The notes beneath the pieces were generated by a model. It was not told the origin of the DNA, did no database searches, and saw nothing but the letters and a program-made list of their open reading frames with translations. This document shows, in pieces, positions 36,285 to 44,131 of a DNA stretch of 64,000 nucleotides. The DNA is taken from assembly GCA_021772095.1 (NCBI GenBank), contig JADYXR010000017.1:1-64000 (forward strand). Reading direction: 5' to 3'. The DNA is from Candidatus Obscuribacter sp. Lineage in GTDB: Bacteria; Cyanobacteriota; Vampirovibrionia; Obscuribacterales; Obscuribacteraceae. Numbering within the stretch: the first letter of the stretch is position 1; each line of letters starts with the position of its first letter. The position numbers were made by a program, and so were the translations under genes.

Positions 36285-36653
36285 AATTCAATATCGAGTT
36301 CTTGCAATGAACGAATAGATCGAATTCTCAAAGAAGAATCGCGGCTGCTGCATAAGCATCGCTACTTCGAATCCTCAAACAAGAATCGCGATTGCTGCAT
36401 AAGCATCGCGATTCTTTCATGCAGACTTCTCGCGACAACTGCCAGAAGGCAAGAGCGAGAAGGCAAGTGTGAAATCGCGTCAGAACCGCGAGATATTTCG
36501 GTAGATCAAAACTGGCGCTATTGCCGGAGACGAACCATCTGACGCATAAATCAGTGATGTTCACTCCGGCGATGCCCGCCGGATGATAAAATTCTAGTGG
36601 CGTCCTTGCTCTTAAGGGCATTGAAATGACGGGTCAGAAAATCCGGTTCATAC
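36285..36653. other. Intergenic region with repeats, no gene
   Basis: About 370 bp lie between the HHE-histone gene and the PATAN gene. It contains a direct repeat and a strong hairpin (36334-36416, listed separately). A 97-codon minus-strand frame at 36328-36621 overlaps these repeats and has no ribosome site or motif, so it is not called. The promoter of the PATAN gene should lie between about 36420 and 36650. Confidence 0.4.
36334..36416. repeat. 29-bp direct repeat with a 12-bp perfect hairpin
   Basis: A 29-bp unit beginning AAGAATCGCG and ending AAGCATCGC occurs at 36334-36362 and again at 36381-36409 with two mismatches. The second copy extends into a perfect inverted repeat: AAGAATCGCGAT (36381-36392) pairs with ATCGCGATTCTT (36405-36416), with a further GCT/AGC pairing inside the loop. 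It begins 50 bp after the HHE-histone gene stop and ends in CTTTC, so it may terminate transcription. The duplicated unit also suggests a small dispersed repeat family. Confidence 0.75.
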
Positions 36654-38663
36654 ATGTTTAAGGTTGGAAATTCTTCTCAGCGCCGGCATCAATTGCCGGA
36701 ACAGTCGCGCGCGCCTGAGGTTTCCGACTTGGAAAATTTATTCGTTGAAGCCTCGAAGCAGCCCGGGTTGGTGGTTGAACTAGCGTGGTCGACTAATCGA
36801 CAGCCTTACGTTTTGACCTGCAAACTCGAGCGCCGCAACAACGAACACAGCCATCAGTGGTCGTTCTATCACGGCGACGGTGAAGAATCAAAACTGGAAT
36901 GGAACTACGAAAGTTCTGACTTCGTGCAAATCTACAGCTTGGTTATGACTGCCTTTCCAGGTATTTCCGACCCCTCGCTCCAGTCGCTGCAACCTAACGG
37001 CAACGCTGCCCAATCCAACCCGCAATTCCAGGGACAGAGCGGTTCTCCGCGGCTGACTCCGGTCGGGCAACCGCAGGGCGGTCCGAAGCCGTTCGGTCAA
37101 CACAGCGGTCCGCAGCCAATCGTGCAGCAGCCAAACGGTCAGCAAAGTGGACCGCAGCAGATCGTTTCGCAACCACTCGGTCAACAAAGCGGCGCTCAGC
37201 AAGTCGTCGCGCAACCATTCGGTCAACAAAGCAGCGCGCAGCAAAACGTCGCACAACCGTTCGATCAACAAAGCGGCGCGCAGCAAATCGTCGCGCAGCC
37301 GCAGGGCAAGCCGACTCCGCCGCCGGAGTACGGCAAGTTCACCGGGGCGCAGCAGTATGGACACCCTACACAACAGAGCTTCAACAGCGGATCTCAACAA
37401 GTAGTTCCTCAGACCAACTCTCAAAACAGCGGTTCGCAGCAAGTCGTTCAACAACAGAACGATCAGATCAGTGGGTCGCAGCAGATCGTCCCACAGCAAA
37501 ACGCGCAGAACACGGGCTCGCAGCCGGGCGTCCGCCAAAGTGGTCCTCAAGCGGTCCATCGCAAGAAGATGGGCGTCATGGAAGGCAGTCTGGCAGACAT
37601 GCCTCTGCACTCGCTCCTCAACTCCATTCAGAACAGCCGACTAACAGGGCGTCTCAGCATCAATTCGCACGACGAGATGTCGGAGATGTTCTTCGAAGAC
37701 GGGCATGTAGTCGCGGTCCACAGGCCAAATCAGGACGGCGACGAAGCGTTCCTCGAGCTGGCGATGAACAGCTCAACAGGCGACTTCAAATTCTTCGACT
37801 CTGATACTACGCCGAACAAAACCATCAAGATGCGCCTGGATGCGCTCATGCTGATGGCTGCGGCGTTGAGCGATCACACAAAGTTCCTCGACCGGCAAGG
37901 TCTAAAGCCCGACTCCTGCTTGATGCGCGCCAACGCAACCATCTCCGAGCAAGAATTCGAAGGCAAACTCAACTCGCTGGTACCAGTCGACATGAGCTTG
38001 CAGAAACGCATGTATCAAATGATCGACAACAAAGTTTTGTTTTCAGACATGATCGCGAAGTGCGGCTTGACGCGCTCCGTCTGGACCCCGGTGATCTTCA
38101 ATCTCGTCTCCTCCGGCATCGTCAGAATTGAGAACAAAACAGAAGACCAGCCGCCAAAGAACGCCGCGCTCGAACATACCGGCTCTAATTTGACGATCGA
38201 TCTAATCGCACTAGAAAAATTCTCCGCCAGCATGGCGCGCCGAGACACCGGCATATACACAGAAATCGCTTTCCTCTTCTTTTTAGAACACGAGTTCTAT
38301 CGATTTCATTCATACGACACCGCGTTTTCCATCGCTCTATTTAAACTCGCACACGCCCCTGGCATGCCGGAGAACGGCAGTTTGAGACACGCCCTGAGTC
38401 TAGTCAAAGGCACCGTTCGAAAAGCCGACATCCTCGGGCACTATGAAGGCGATGACTACGCCGTGATCTTGCCGCACACTGATCCAAACGCCGCCCTCGG
38501 TTTGTTCAATCGACTCCAAAGTCTCCTGCAACAACCTCCGTTTGCGCCAAACGAAATTATTCTACAAATCGGAATCGCAGGCATACCGCAGGATTGCCAG
38601 GATCTGACCTCACTGCTAAAAATCGCACGCTTCCGAAAAAAGACCAGTGCTAAATTAGATTAG
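36654..38663 (+). CDS. PATAN (DUF4388) protein with Gln-rich repeats and degenerate GGDEF-like C-terminus
   Basis: This 669-residue protein has four parts. An N-terminal alpha/beta region (about 20-105) is followed by a Gln-rich region with an imperfect period (about 110-300, units such as SGAQQIVAQP and GQQ). A PATAN/DUF4388 domain spans about 305-415 (MEGSLADMPLHSLLNSIQ, GRLSINSHDEMSEMFFEDG), as in the cyanobacterial regulator PatA. The last 140 residues resemble a GGDEF domain, but the signature reads YEGDDYAVILP (near 596-606), so it is unlikely to make c-di-GMP. The ATG has no strong ribosome site. Probably a regulator or scaffold in surface behaviour. Confidence 0.75.
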   Translation: MFKVGNSSQRRHQLPEQSRAPEVSDLENLFVEASKQPGLVVELAWSTNRQPYVLTCKLERRNNEHSHQWSFYHGDGEESKLEWNYESSDFVQIYSLVMTAFPGISDPSLQSLQPNGNAAQSNPQFQGQSGSPRLTPVGQPQGGPKPFGQHSGPQPIVQQPNGQQSGPQQIVSQPLGQQSGAQQVVAQPFGQQSSAQQNVAQPFDQQSGAQQIVAQPQGKPTPPPEYGKFTGAQQYGHPTQQSFNSGSQQVVPQTNSQNSGSQQVVQQQNDQISGSQQIVPQQNAQNTGSQPGVRQSGPQAVHRKKMGVMEGSLADMPLHSLLNSIQNSRLTGRLSINSHDEMSEMFFEDGHVVAVHRPNQDGDEAFLELAMNSSTGDFKFFDSDTTPNKTIKMRLDALMLMAAALSDHTKFLDRQGLKPDSCLMRANATISEQEFEGKLNSLVPVDMSLQKRMYQMIDNKVLFSDMIAKCGLTRSVWTPVIFNLVSSGIVRIENKTEDQPPKNAALEHTGSNLTIDLIALEKFSASMARRDTGIYTEIAFLFFLEHEFYRFHSYDTAFSIALFKLAHAPGMPENGSLRHALSLVKGTVRKADILGHYEGDDYAVILPHTDPNAALGLFNRLQSLLQQPPFAPNEIILQIGIAGIPQDCQDLTSLLKIARFRKKTSAKLD

Positions 38664-38688
38664 ATCGAAAACAATTTAGCGAATGCGT

Positions 38689-39360
38689 TTAAACTTTTCG
38701 CTTTTCCGGAAATTGATGAACAGACGAAGACCCTTTGGTAATCAGCCTCGAGTAGTCTTGTGGTGTATTGATGTTGAAATACGGCGGCAGCAAATCTGAA
38801 TCGTATTTGGCCTCGTCATATTTAAATGTCGAAGATTTCAAACCACCAATCAAATCCTGAACACTCAAACTACCAGCGAAGAGCGACTCTTCAAGCGGCT
38901 TTATACAACCCTTGGAATAAATACCAAACAGCGGTTCCAATCCAGTTGAATGCGTCAACACGACGACATCAAATCCACTGCGCGCGGCCGTCATGTCGCG
39001 AACGAGCTTCTTGCTTACAAGCGGCATGTCACAAGCGATTACGAACGAGTAGTCAGTTTCAGCGACAAGTAGTCCGGACAAAATTCCGCCCATCGGACCA
39101 CGAAACGGAAGAATGTCTTTCACAACATCCGGACCAAGATCCTCGAACTGCGCGGGTTCGTTGCTGACCAACAGCGTTTTGACGAACATGTCGTTCAATG
39201 TCTCGACGATATGAGCAATCATAGTCGAACCGGCGTACGGTAAGAATGCCTTGGGACGCCCCATCCTCTTCGATTTGCCGCCACAAAGTATAATCGCCGT
39301 TAACGGCAATGGCAGTGGCTCTCGTTCTGTGTAGTTGGAAATCACTAGAGTCCGTCCCAC
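38689..39360 (-). CDS. mobA: Molybdenum cofactor guanylyltransferase MobA
   Basis: This 223-residue enzyme transfers GMP from GTP to molybdopterin to make the bis-MGD cofactor. The nucleotide-binding motif LCGGKSKRMGRPKAFLP (about 25-41) and the metal-binding VIACDMPLVS (about 108-117) are intact, followed by GLEPLFGIYSKGC and FNINTPQDY, which are typical of MobA. The frame begins at GTG 39360 with no clear ribosome site; TTG or other codons nearby cannot be excluded. It implies that the cell has a molybdoenzyme, although none is encoded in this window. It converges on the PATAN gene. Confidence 0.92.
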   Translation of the reverse strand: MGRTLVISNYTEREPLPLPLTAIILCGGKSKRMGRPKAFLPYAGSTMIAHIVETLNDMFVKTLLVSNEPAQFEDLGPDVVKDILPFRGPMGGILSGLLVAETDYSFVIACDMPLVSKKLVRDMTAARSGFDVVVLTHSTGLEPLFGIYSKGCIKPLEESLFAGSLSVQDLIGGLKSSTFKYDEAKYDSDLLPPYFNINTPQDYSRLITKGSSSVHQFPEKRKV

Positions 39361-39636
39361 GAAAAACGATATGTTAGCTAATTGCGCGCCTTACAACAAG
39401 AGCATTTCGCAAAAGTGAGATTATTCATCCACAGGTACTTCTTTTTTCGGCCTCGGCTGTTACAACCGGTTGTTGATGCTTTGCAGCCGGAGCTGAAATC
39501 GATGGAATCGATTGCCACATCAGCGTTTCGGAATTAACAACAGATCTGTGATTGTTGCCTATTTGTTGTTTCGACCGAAGGGACAAAAAGGCAAACAAGT
39601 TGCATTATCATCGCTAATAGTAGCTAACGATATTCG

Positions 39637-40473
39637 TTATTCGCCCAGGTATGCCGGTTTGCGCTTTTCTTGGAAAGCAGCCAAACCTTCTAGACGATCT
39701 TTTGTGTTGAGCAACTCGAGGTAACAGCGAGTTTCAATAGCCAGACCCGCTTCCAGATCTCGATCGTATCCCTGATCGATAGCGCGTTTGGCTTGTCTCA
39801 ACGACAGCGGAGCAGCGGTCGCTATCTCTTCGGCCCACACCCTAACTTCTTTCATCAGTGATTCCGAGAATCCGTCGCTGACATCTTCGTTTTCATCGCG
39901 AGCGACAACGCGATGGATTAGCCCGATCGCCTTGCCTTCAACGGCTCCGATGGGCGCCGCCGTTAGAATCATCTCTTTAGCTTTTGACTTTCCAATCAAA
40001 CGAGGCAAGCGCTGCGTGCCACCGGCACCAGGGATGATACCAAGCTTAACTTCGGTCAAACGCAATTGAGCATCGTCTATCATCACGCGCAAATCGCATG
40101 CCAGAGCCAGTTCTGTCCCGCCACCAAAAGCGGATCCGTTGATTGCCGCGATTACAGGTTGTGGCATTCCTTCAATGCTGCGCATTGTTTTTTGAATAAG
40201 CGCGATATAGTCGAGCGTCTCGCCTTCAGTCATACCCCTGCGTTCAGCCAGATCAGCACCGGCACAAAAAACTTTTCCGCTGCCGATGATCACAACGACT
40301 CTGATTTTTTTATCCCTGGCGACCGATTCGCAGGCGTCGTTAATATCAAGCAAAAGCTCGCGATTCAAACAATTGAGAACCTTGAAACGATTGAGTTTGA
40401 GCCAGGCAATTGGTCCGTCTTTTTCGACCAATAAAACCTTGGCGGTTTCTTTGGGAGCTACTGCTTTGGCCAT
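39637..40473 (-). CDS. Enoyl-CoA hydratase/isomerase family protein (methylglutaconyl-CoA hydratase-like)
   Basis: This 278-residue crotonase-fold enzyme has oxyanion-hole motifs KVFCAGADLAERRGM and NGSAFGGGTELALACDLRV, then GIIPGAGGTQRLPRLIG with the catalytic Glu region (LTEVKLGIIPG). The strong AGGAG ribosome site lies before the ATG, 15 bp after the HMG-CoA lyase gene. Adjacent HMG-CoA lyase and biotin carrier genes suggest 3-methylglutaconyl-CoA hydration in leucine degradation; general enoyl-CoA hydratase activity is the alternative. Confidence 0.88.
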   Translation of the reverse strand: MAKAVAPKETAKVLLVEKDGPIAWLKLNRFKVLNCLNRELLLDINDACESVARDKKIRVVVIIGSGKVFCAGADLAERRGMTEGETLDYIALIQKTMRSIEGMPQPVIAAINGSAFGGGTELALACDLRVMIDDAQLRLTEVKLGIIPGAGGTQRLPRLIGKSKAKEMILTAAPIGAVEGKAIGLIHRVVARDENEDVSDGFSESLMKEVRVWAEEIATAAPLSLRQAKRAIDQGYDRDLEAGLAIETRCYLELLNTKDRLEGLAAFQEKRKPAYLGE

Positions 40474-40488
40474 CTGATTACTCCTGGT

Positions 40489-41433
40489 TTAACACACATT
40501 AGAAGTTGCATTTGCTTTATCGCGCACGGCAAGCGCTGCTTTCAAATAGCGCCCGGGCAGTGGCTTGTCGAGCAGCTTTTGTGCCAGAGCACCAGCGTCG
40601 ACAAGTTTGTCCAGATTGATACCGGTTTCAACACCGAGTCCGTGCATCATGTAGACGAGATCTTCTGTAGCCAGATTGCCGGCGGCTCCCGGCGCGTACG
40701 GACAGCCGCCCAAACCACCAAGCGAGGCATCAAATATGGTGACACCAGCTTCCAATCCAGCGACGACATTGGCGAGCGCGGTTCCTCGTGTATCGTGGAA
40801 GTGCAGAGCCAGCTTCTGTTTGTCGACATAGCGGCTGACGTCTTCCACCATTTTGAAAACATCTTTTGGAGTGGCGGCTCCGATGGTATCACCAAGTGAA
40901 ACTTCATCGACTCCCATTGCCACGAGTTTTTCCGTGACCTTCAGCACCTGCTGGCTGTCCACGCGCCCTTCGTAAGGACATTCGAAAACAACCGACAGAT
41001 AAACACGAATCCGAAAACCATCTGCTTTCGCGACATCAGCGACTTCTTTCAATGTCGCCAACGCTTCTTCAACAGATTTGTTGATGTTTTTCTTGGAATG
41101 ACTTTCAGTCGCGGACATGAAGAGCGCCAGTTCATCAAGCTTTGACTCTTTGAAGCGCTCGTAGCCTTTCAGGTTTGGCACCAGACAAGAAGTGGTGACA
41201 CCATTCAATTTCAATTTCGCAAGACCAGCCGCAACCTCGGAGGCGTCCTTAAGTTGCGGGATCCACTTGGGACTAACAAAAGAAGTGACTTCGATGTGAG
41301 ACAAACCAGCTTCCGCTAACGCTTGAATCAAGCGGATCTTATCGTCGGTCTCGACAAGATTGGGCTCGTTTTGCAGCCCATCTCGCGGTCCGACTTCAAC
41401 GATTTTTACGCGGGTTGGTAGTTTCTCAAACAT
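40489..41433 (-). CDS. mvaB: Hydroxymethylglutaryl-CoA lyase
   Basis: This 314-residue TIM-barrel enzyme cleaves HMG-CoA to acetyl-CoA and acetoacetate. The DRE-TIM signature is near the N-terminus (KIVEVGPRDGLQNEP), with metal-ligand histidines in LALHFHDTRGTALANVVAGLE and the family signature around the catalytic Cys, GGLGGCPYAPGAAGN. It is the standard family length. It lies between the biotin carrier (10-bp gap) and the enoyl-CoA hydratase (15-bp gap) on the same strand. Carboxylase subunits of a methylcrotonyl-CoA carboxylase are not in the window. Confidence 0.95.
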   Translation of the reverse strand: MFEKLPTRVKIVEVGPRDGLQNEPNLVETDDKIRLIQALAEAGLSHIEVTSFVSPKWIPQLKDASEVAAGLAKLKLNGVTTSCLVPNLKGYERFKESKLDELALFMSATESHSKKNINKSVEEALATLKEVADVAKADGFRIRVYLSVVFECPYEGRVDSQQVLKVTEKLVAMGVDEVSLGDTIGAATPKDVFKMVEDVSRYVDKQKLALHFHDTRGTALANVVAGLEAGVTIFDASLGGLGGCPYAPGAAGNLATEDLVYMMHGLGVETGINLDKLVDAGALAQKLLDKPLPGRYLKAALAVRDKANATSNVC

Positions 41434-41443
41434 AGAAGAAGTC

Positions 41444-41656
41444 CTACTCGAGTGTCATCAGAACATCGCCTTCATTGACGAAGTCTCCGGTGGCAATTTT
41501 GATTTCCTTGACCTTACCAGCTTGTTCGGACGGAACCGGCAGTTGCATTTTCATCGACTCGAGGATTGCGACTTCCATTCCTTCAGTCACTTCGTCCCCA
41601 GCTTTGACAAGGATGTCAATTACGACACCAGCCATCATGCTTGCAATTTCTTTCAT
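41444..41656 (-). CDS. Biotin/lipoyl carrier protein, stand-alone
   Basis: This 70-residue protein consists of only the biotinyl domain. The biotin-accepting Lys is in the classical AILESMKMQLPV motif. The ATG at 41656 is preferred because GGAG lies about 6 bp before it; the frame extends 6 codons further to a GTG that would overlap the ribosome site. It should carry CO2 between carboxylase subunits. Next to HMG-CoA lyase and a crotonase-like hydratase, it may belong to a methylcrotonyl-CoA or related acyl-CoA carboxylase whose large subunits are encoded elsewhere. The first gene of this three-gene operon. Confidence 0.88.
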   Translation of the reverse strand: MKEIASMMAGVVIDILVKAGDEVTEGMEVAILESMKMQLPVPSEQAGKVKEIKIATGDFVNEGDVLMTLE

Positions 41657-41870
41657 AGACTCTCCAGATAACACGCCTTGAGCCGGTTTCAGACTGGCCC
41701 GGTTTTAGGTCTCGTCATAATGGTATCAAAGGATGCGCGCAATTAGATGACCGTAGTCTTATGCGTGCCACGAGCAGTCTCAATGGCAGCAAACGCGGCG
41801 ACTGCTGAGTGTTCAGGATAAGTGAAGGCTGAGTTCAAAACGACCGAATTAATCGTTCTGTACTACTGGA

Positions 41871-43025
41871 TCAGGAGAACAATCCGCGCAGCGCGTCTTT
41901 GATCTTCTTGTCGTTATCTCTGGAATCCGGACTGGCGTTATCGTCGTCACCGCGAAGGGCGTCGCTGATATCGAACTCTTCATCAAACGCGGTGGTCAGA
42001 ACAGCCGGATTGGGCGATGGTCCGGGCGGAGGCGACATGAAGGCTCCTGGAGGTCCAGGAGGTCCGCCCTGCGATGGATCGCCGAAGTTGCCGGGCGGCA
42101 CTGCCTCTGCGCCCTGCCCAAACGGCATGTTGCCGAATTGGCTGGAGTCCGGAAAGGACGGTGGCGCATTCTGGAAAGCCGGTGGCTGTGCTTGTTGTTG
42201 TTGTTGTTGTTGCTGCTGAAACTGTTGACCCGGATCAGGAGCGCCTTGATTCGGGAAAGTGTGATTGCCAACCGATTCCCAAGTCATCGTAGGCGGTGGC
42301 GCCCAGGGAATGTCAGCACCGCCGGCAGCGTCAGCCTGGACTTGACCGGAGAATGGAAATAAACCTTCGTTTGGAGCTGGTGGAGCAGCCGGCGCTTGAG
42401 CTTGAGCTGGTACGGCTTCCGGTTGATATGGTAGCGGAGTTTCCCAGTTGGGCGCTTCCATCTGGAAAGGCGCTTGAGTAGGACTTGGGATTGAGGGAGC
42501 TTGTTCGAAAGGATTCACTGGTGCGGATTCAGCGGCGACAGCCTGCGAAAAATCAGGCATGGGCGCAGCCACTTCCGGCGCAGCTGGAGCCGCCTGCGGA
42601 ATCGGTTCTGAACCGAACGATGGTGGAAATTCTTGCGCCGCAGGTGGTGAGATAACTGGCTGTGGCGCCAGATTCGCTGGTGGTGCATCCGTTTTTGAAG
42701 GAATTGAAATCGCCGGGTAATCGCCTGTTTGCGCATTAGGTTCGGGAAGAGCGATCTTTGTCGTCAGCCCATCGCCGTTGGTGGCAGGTTTTGCAATCTG
42801 TGAAAGAACCGCCGACCAGTCGCCATCTTGATAGCGCTGTTTCATCGACCCGATTTTTTCGCGATCGCGAGCCACGGACGACAAGCGCTCTTTAGAGGAT
42901 TCGATCCTCTGTTCGAGTTCTTGAATCTGATTGTTGATCTCGATTATTTCTTCCCGGCAGACTGCCTGCTTCTCCTCAAACTCCGAGAGAAGTTGCTTGA
43001 GCATTTCCGGGTTAATTGAAGACAT
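41871..43025 (-). CDS. Coiled-coil protein with Pro/Gln/Ala-rich disordered body
   Basis: This 384-residue protein has a heptad coiled coil (about 5-65, LLSEFEEKQAVCREEIIEIN and onward), a long Pro/Ala/Gln-rich disordered region (about 85-340) including a pure Gln run encoded partly by CAA codons (plus-strand 42192-42212 holds seven TTG units), and a small acidic C-terminal helix (EEFDISDALRGDDDNA). No membrane segment or signal peptide is seen. It lies about 200 bp upstream of the biotin-carrier gene on the same strand. The architecture suggests a structural or adaptor protein; no family is recognised. Confidence 0.65.
   Translation of the reverse strand: MSSINPEMLKQLLSEFEEKQAVCREEIIEINNQIQELEQRIESSKERLSSVARDREKIGSMKQRYQDGDWSAVLSQIAKPATNGDGLTTKIALPEPNAQTGDYPAISIPSKTDAPPANLAPQPVISPPAAQEFPPSFGSEPIPQAAPAAPEVAAPMPDFSQAVAAESAPVNPFEQAPSIPSPTQAPFQMEAPNWETPLPYQPEAVPAQAQAPAAPPAPNEGLFPFSGQVQADAAGGADIPWAPPPTMTWESVGNHTFPNQGAPDPGQQFQQQQQQQQQAQPPAFQNAPPSFPDSSQFGNMPFGQGAEAVPPGNFGDPSQGGPPGPPGAFMSPPPGPSPNPAVLTTAFDEEFDISDALRGDDDNASPDSRDNDKKIKDALRGLFS
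42192..42212 (-). repeat. (CAA)7 tract coding for a Gln run
   Basis: Seven perfect TTG units on the plus strand (CAA on the minus, coding strand) encode Gln residues inside the coiled-coil/disordered protein at 41871-43025. Length change here would stay in frame and alter only the Gln run. It uses the same trinucleotide as the longer tract between pilT and pilC. Confidence 0.85.
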
Positions 43026-43246
43026 GGTCCGGAGTAACTCCTATCTGGTTCCAGCGAATGTAAACGCCACTGCGCCTACCATTTTATTACCACTCCCGGT
43101 AGAAATTAACCAGCGGAAGTTTGAACGAGAGTACAAATCCTCACACTACGAGTTGATTGGAAGGGTGATGCAGCCAGGAAAAGCGAAGTTTGACATGGAG
43201 AACTGCTGACGGTTGAACGACAGCAAACACGGACACTGACCGGTTA

Positions 43247-44047
43247 TTACATGCCAGGCGGCTTAATACCCTTGTCAACACAATGCTTCGTCTCCTCAAC
43301 AAGTTTGGTGAAAAGCCACATGCAGAGCTGGTCGAGAGTATCGACAGCAGGCTCGCCGTCTCTCATTCTCCACATCATGCCGTGTTCGGAAATCTTCACT
43401 TGAATACAACACAGTGACGGATATTGATTTTCCGTCTGACTCAATGCCATCACCTTGTTAACAGGCAAGATATAGGCTTCGACAGTGTCCTCACTACCGC
43501 GAACGGTAAGGGCAAAATATTTTGTGGAAAAACGGCAGCGGAAATATGTCGTGGTCTCCTCGACTTCGCGCATGCGGTTGTAGCGAGTTACTTCGGTGAC
43601 GTCACCAGATATGGTGCCGGACACGTGGAGATCTGTTCCACCAGCGACCTGGTTGAACTCGAAAGTATAACGCTGCAAAAGTCCGTAGATCTTGTCTACA
43701 AGAATGGCAATGCCGGTCTTATAAACCGACTCTTTATAGACGTCCTGCAATTGCACGCCGCGCTGATCGGCAAGAAACTGCATAGAATTTTGTTTGAGCT
43801 GGCTCATCCAGTCGGGCGACGGAGCATCTTGAGGCTGCTCTGCTTCGTGGTAGACGAGAACCTGCTCGGAATGCGCCACTTGCCAGTCGCTCATACCTCG
43901 GCCGGCGGCATCACCTGCCTGTTCGCCATAACCGGATCTATCGATACCCGTGCGCGGTAAACCGGGCGCGCCGCCCTGTTTTTGGGTATGGCGGTCGATA
44001 AATTTGCGGTTGTCATCCTTCTTTCGAGAAGAATCACCTGGACGCAT
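43247..44047 (-). CDS. Hypothetical protein with disordered N-terminus
   Basis: This 266-residue protein has an AAGGAGG ribosome site 8 bp before its ATG, so it is well supported. The first 55 residues are charged and low-complexity (SSRKKDDNRKFIDRHTQKQG). The rest looks like a compact alpha/beta domain with beta-strand patterns (TYFRCRFSTKYFALTVRGS, EAYILPVNKVMAL, YPSLCCIQVKISEHG) and a C-terminal amphipathic helix. There is no signal peptide or membrane segment. It is the last gene of the minus-strand run that begins with the glycosyltransferase, after an 84-bp gap. I do not recognise the family. Confidence 0.6.
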   Translation of the reverse strand: MRPGDSSRKKDDNRKFIDRHTQKQGGAPGLPRTGIDRSGYGEQAGDAAGRGMSDWQVAHSEQVLVYHEAEQPQDAPSPDWMSQLKQNSMQFLADQRGVQLQDVYKESVYKTGIAILVDKIYGLLQRYTFEFNQVAGGTDLHVSGTISGDVTEVTRYNRMREVEETTTYFRCRFSTKYFALTVRGSEDTVEAYILPVNKVMALSQTENQYPSLCCIQVKISEHGMMWRMRDGEPAVDTLDQLCMWLFTKLVEETKHCVDKGIKPPGM

Positions 44048-44131
44048 AGCGGGAGCCTCCTTGTGTCCTTGTGGACCTTGTGAGAATTATGCCCTATGCC
44101 GATAGCTTCCAATCGTGAAACTTATCAACGC

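Noticed and set aside
35402..36331. Long minus-strand frame rich in Phe/Ala/Val
   Set aside because: It is the antisense reading of the Lys/Ala repeat tail of the HHE-histone gene; the plus-strand protein has a clear domain.
36328..36621. 97-codon minus-strand ORF
   Set aside because: It runs through the direct repeat and hairpin, lacks a ribosome site and has no recognisable motif.
36888..37610. Minus-strand frame rich in Leu/Arg
   Set aside because: Antisense shadow of the Gln repeats of the PATAN gene.
39420..39520. About 31-codon minus-strand ORF (begins MWQSIPS) between mobA and the hydratase
   Set aside because: It has no ribosome site and is too short to support without homology.
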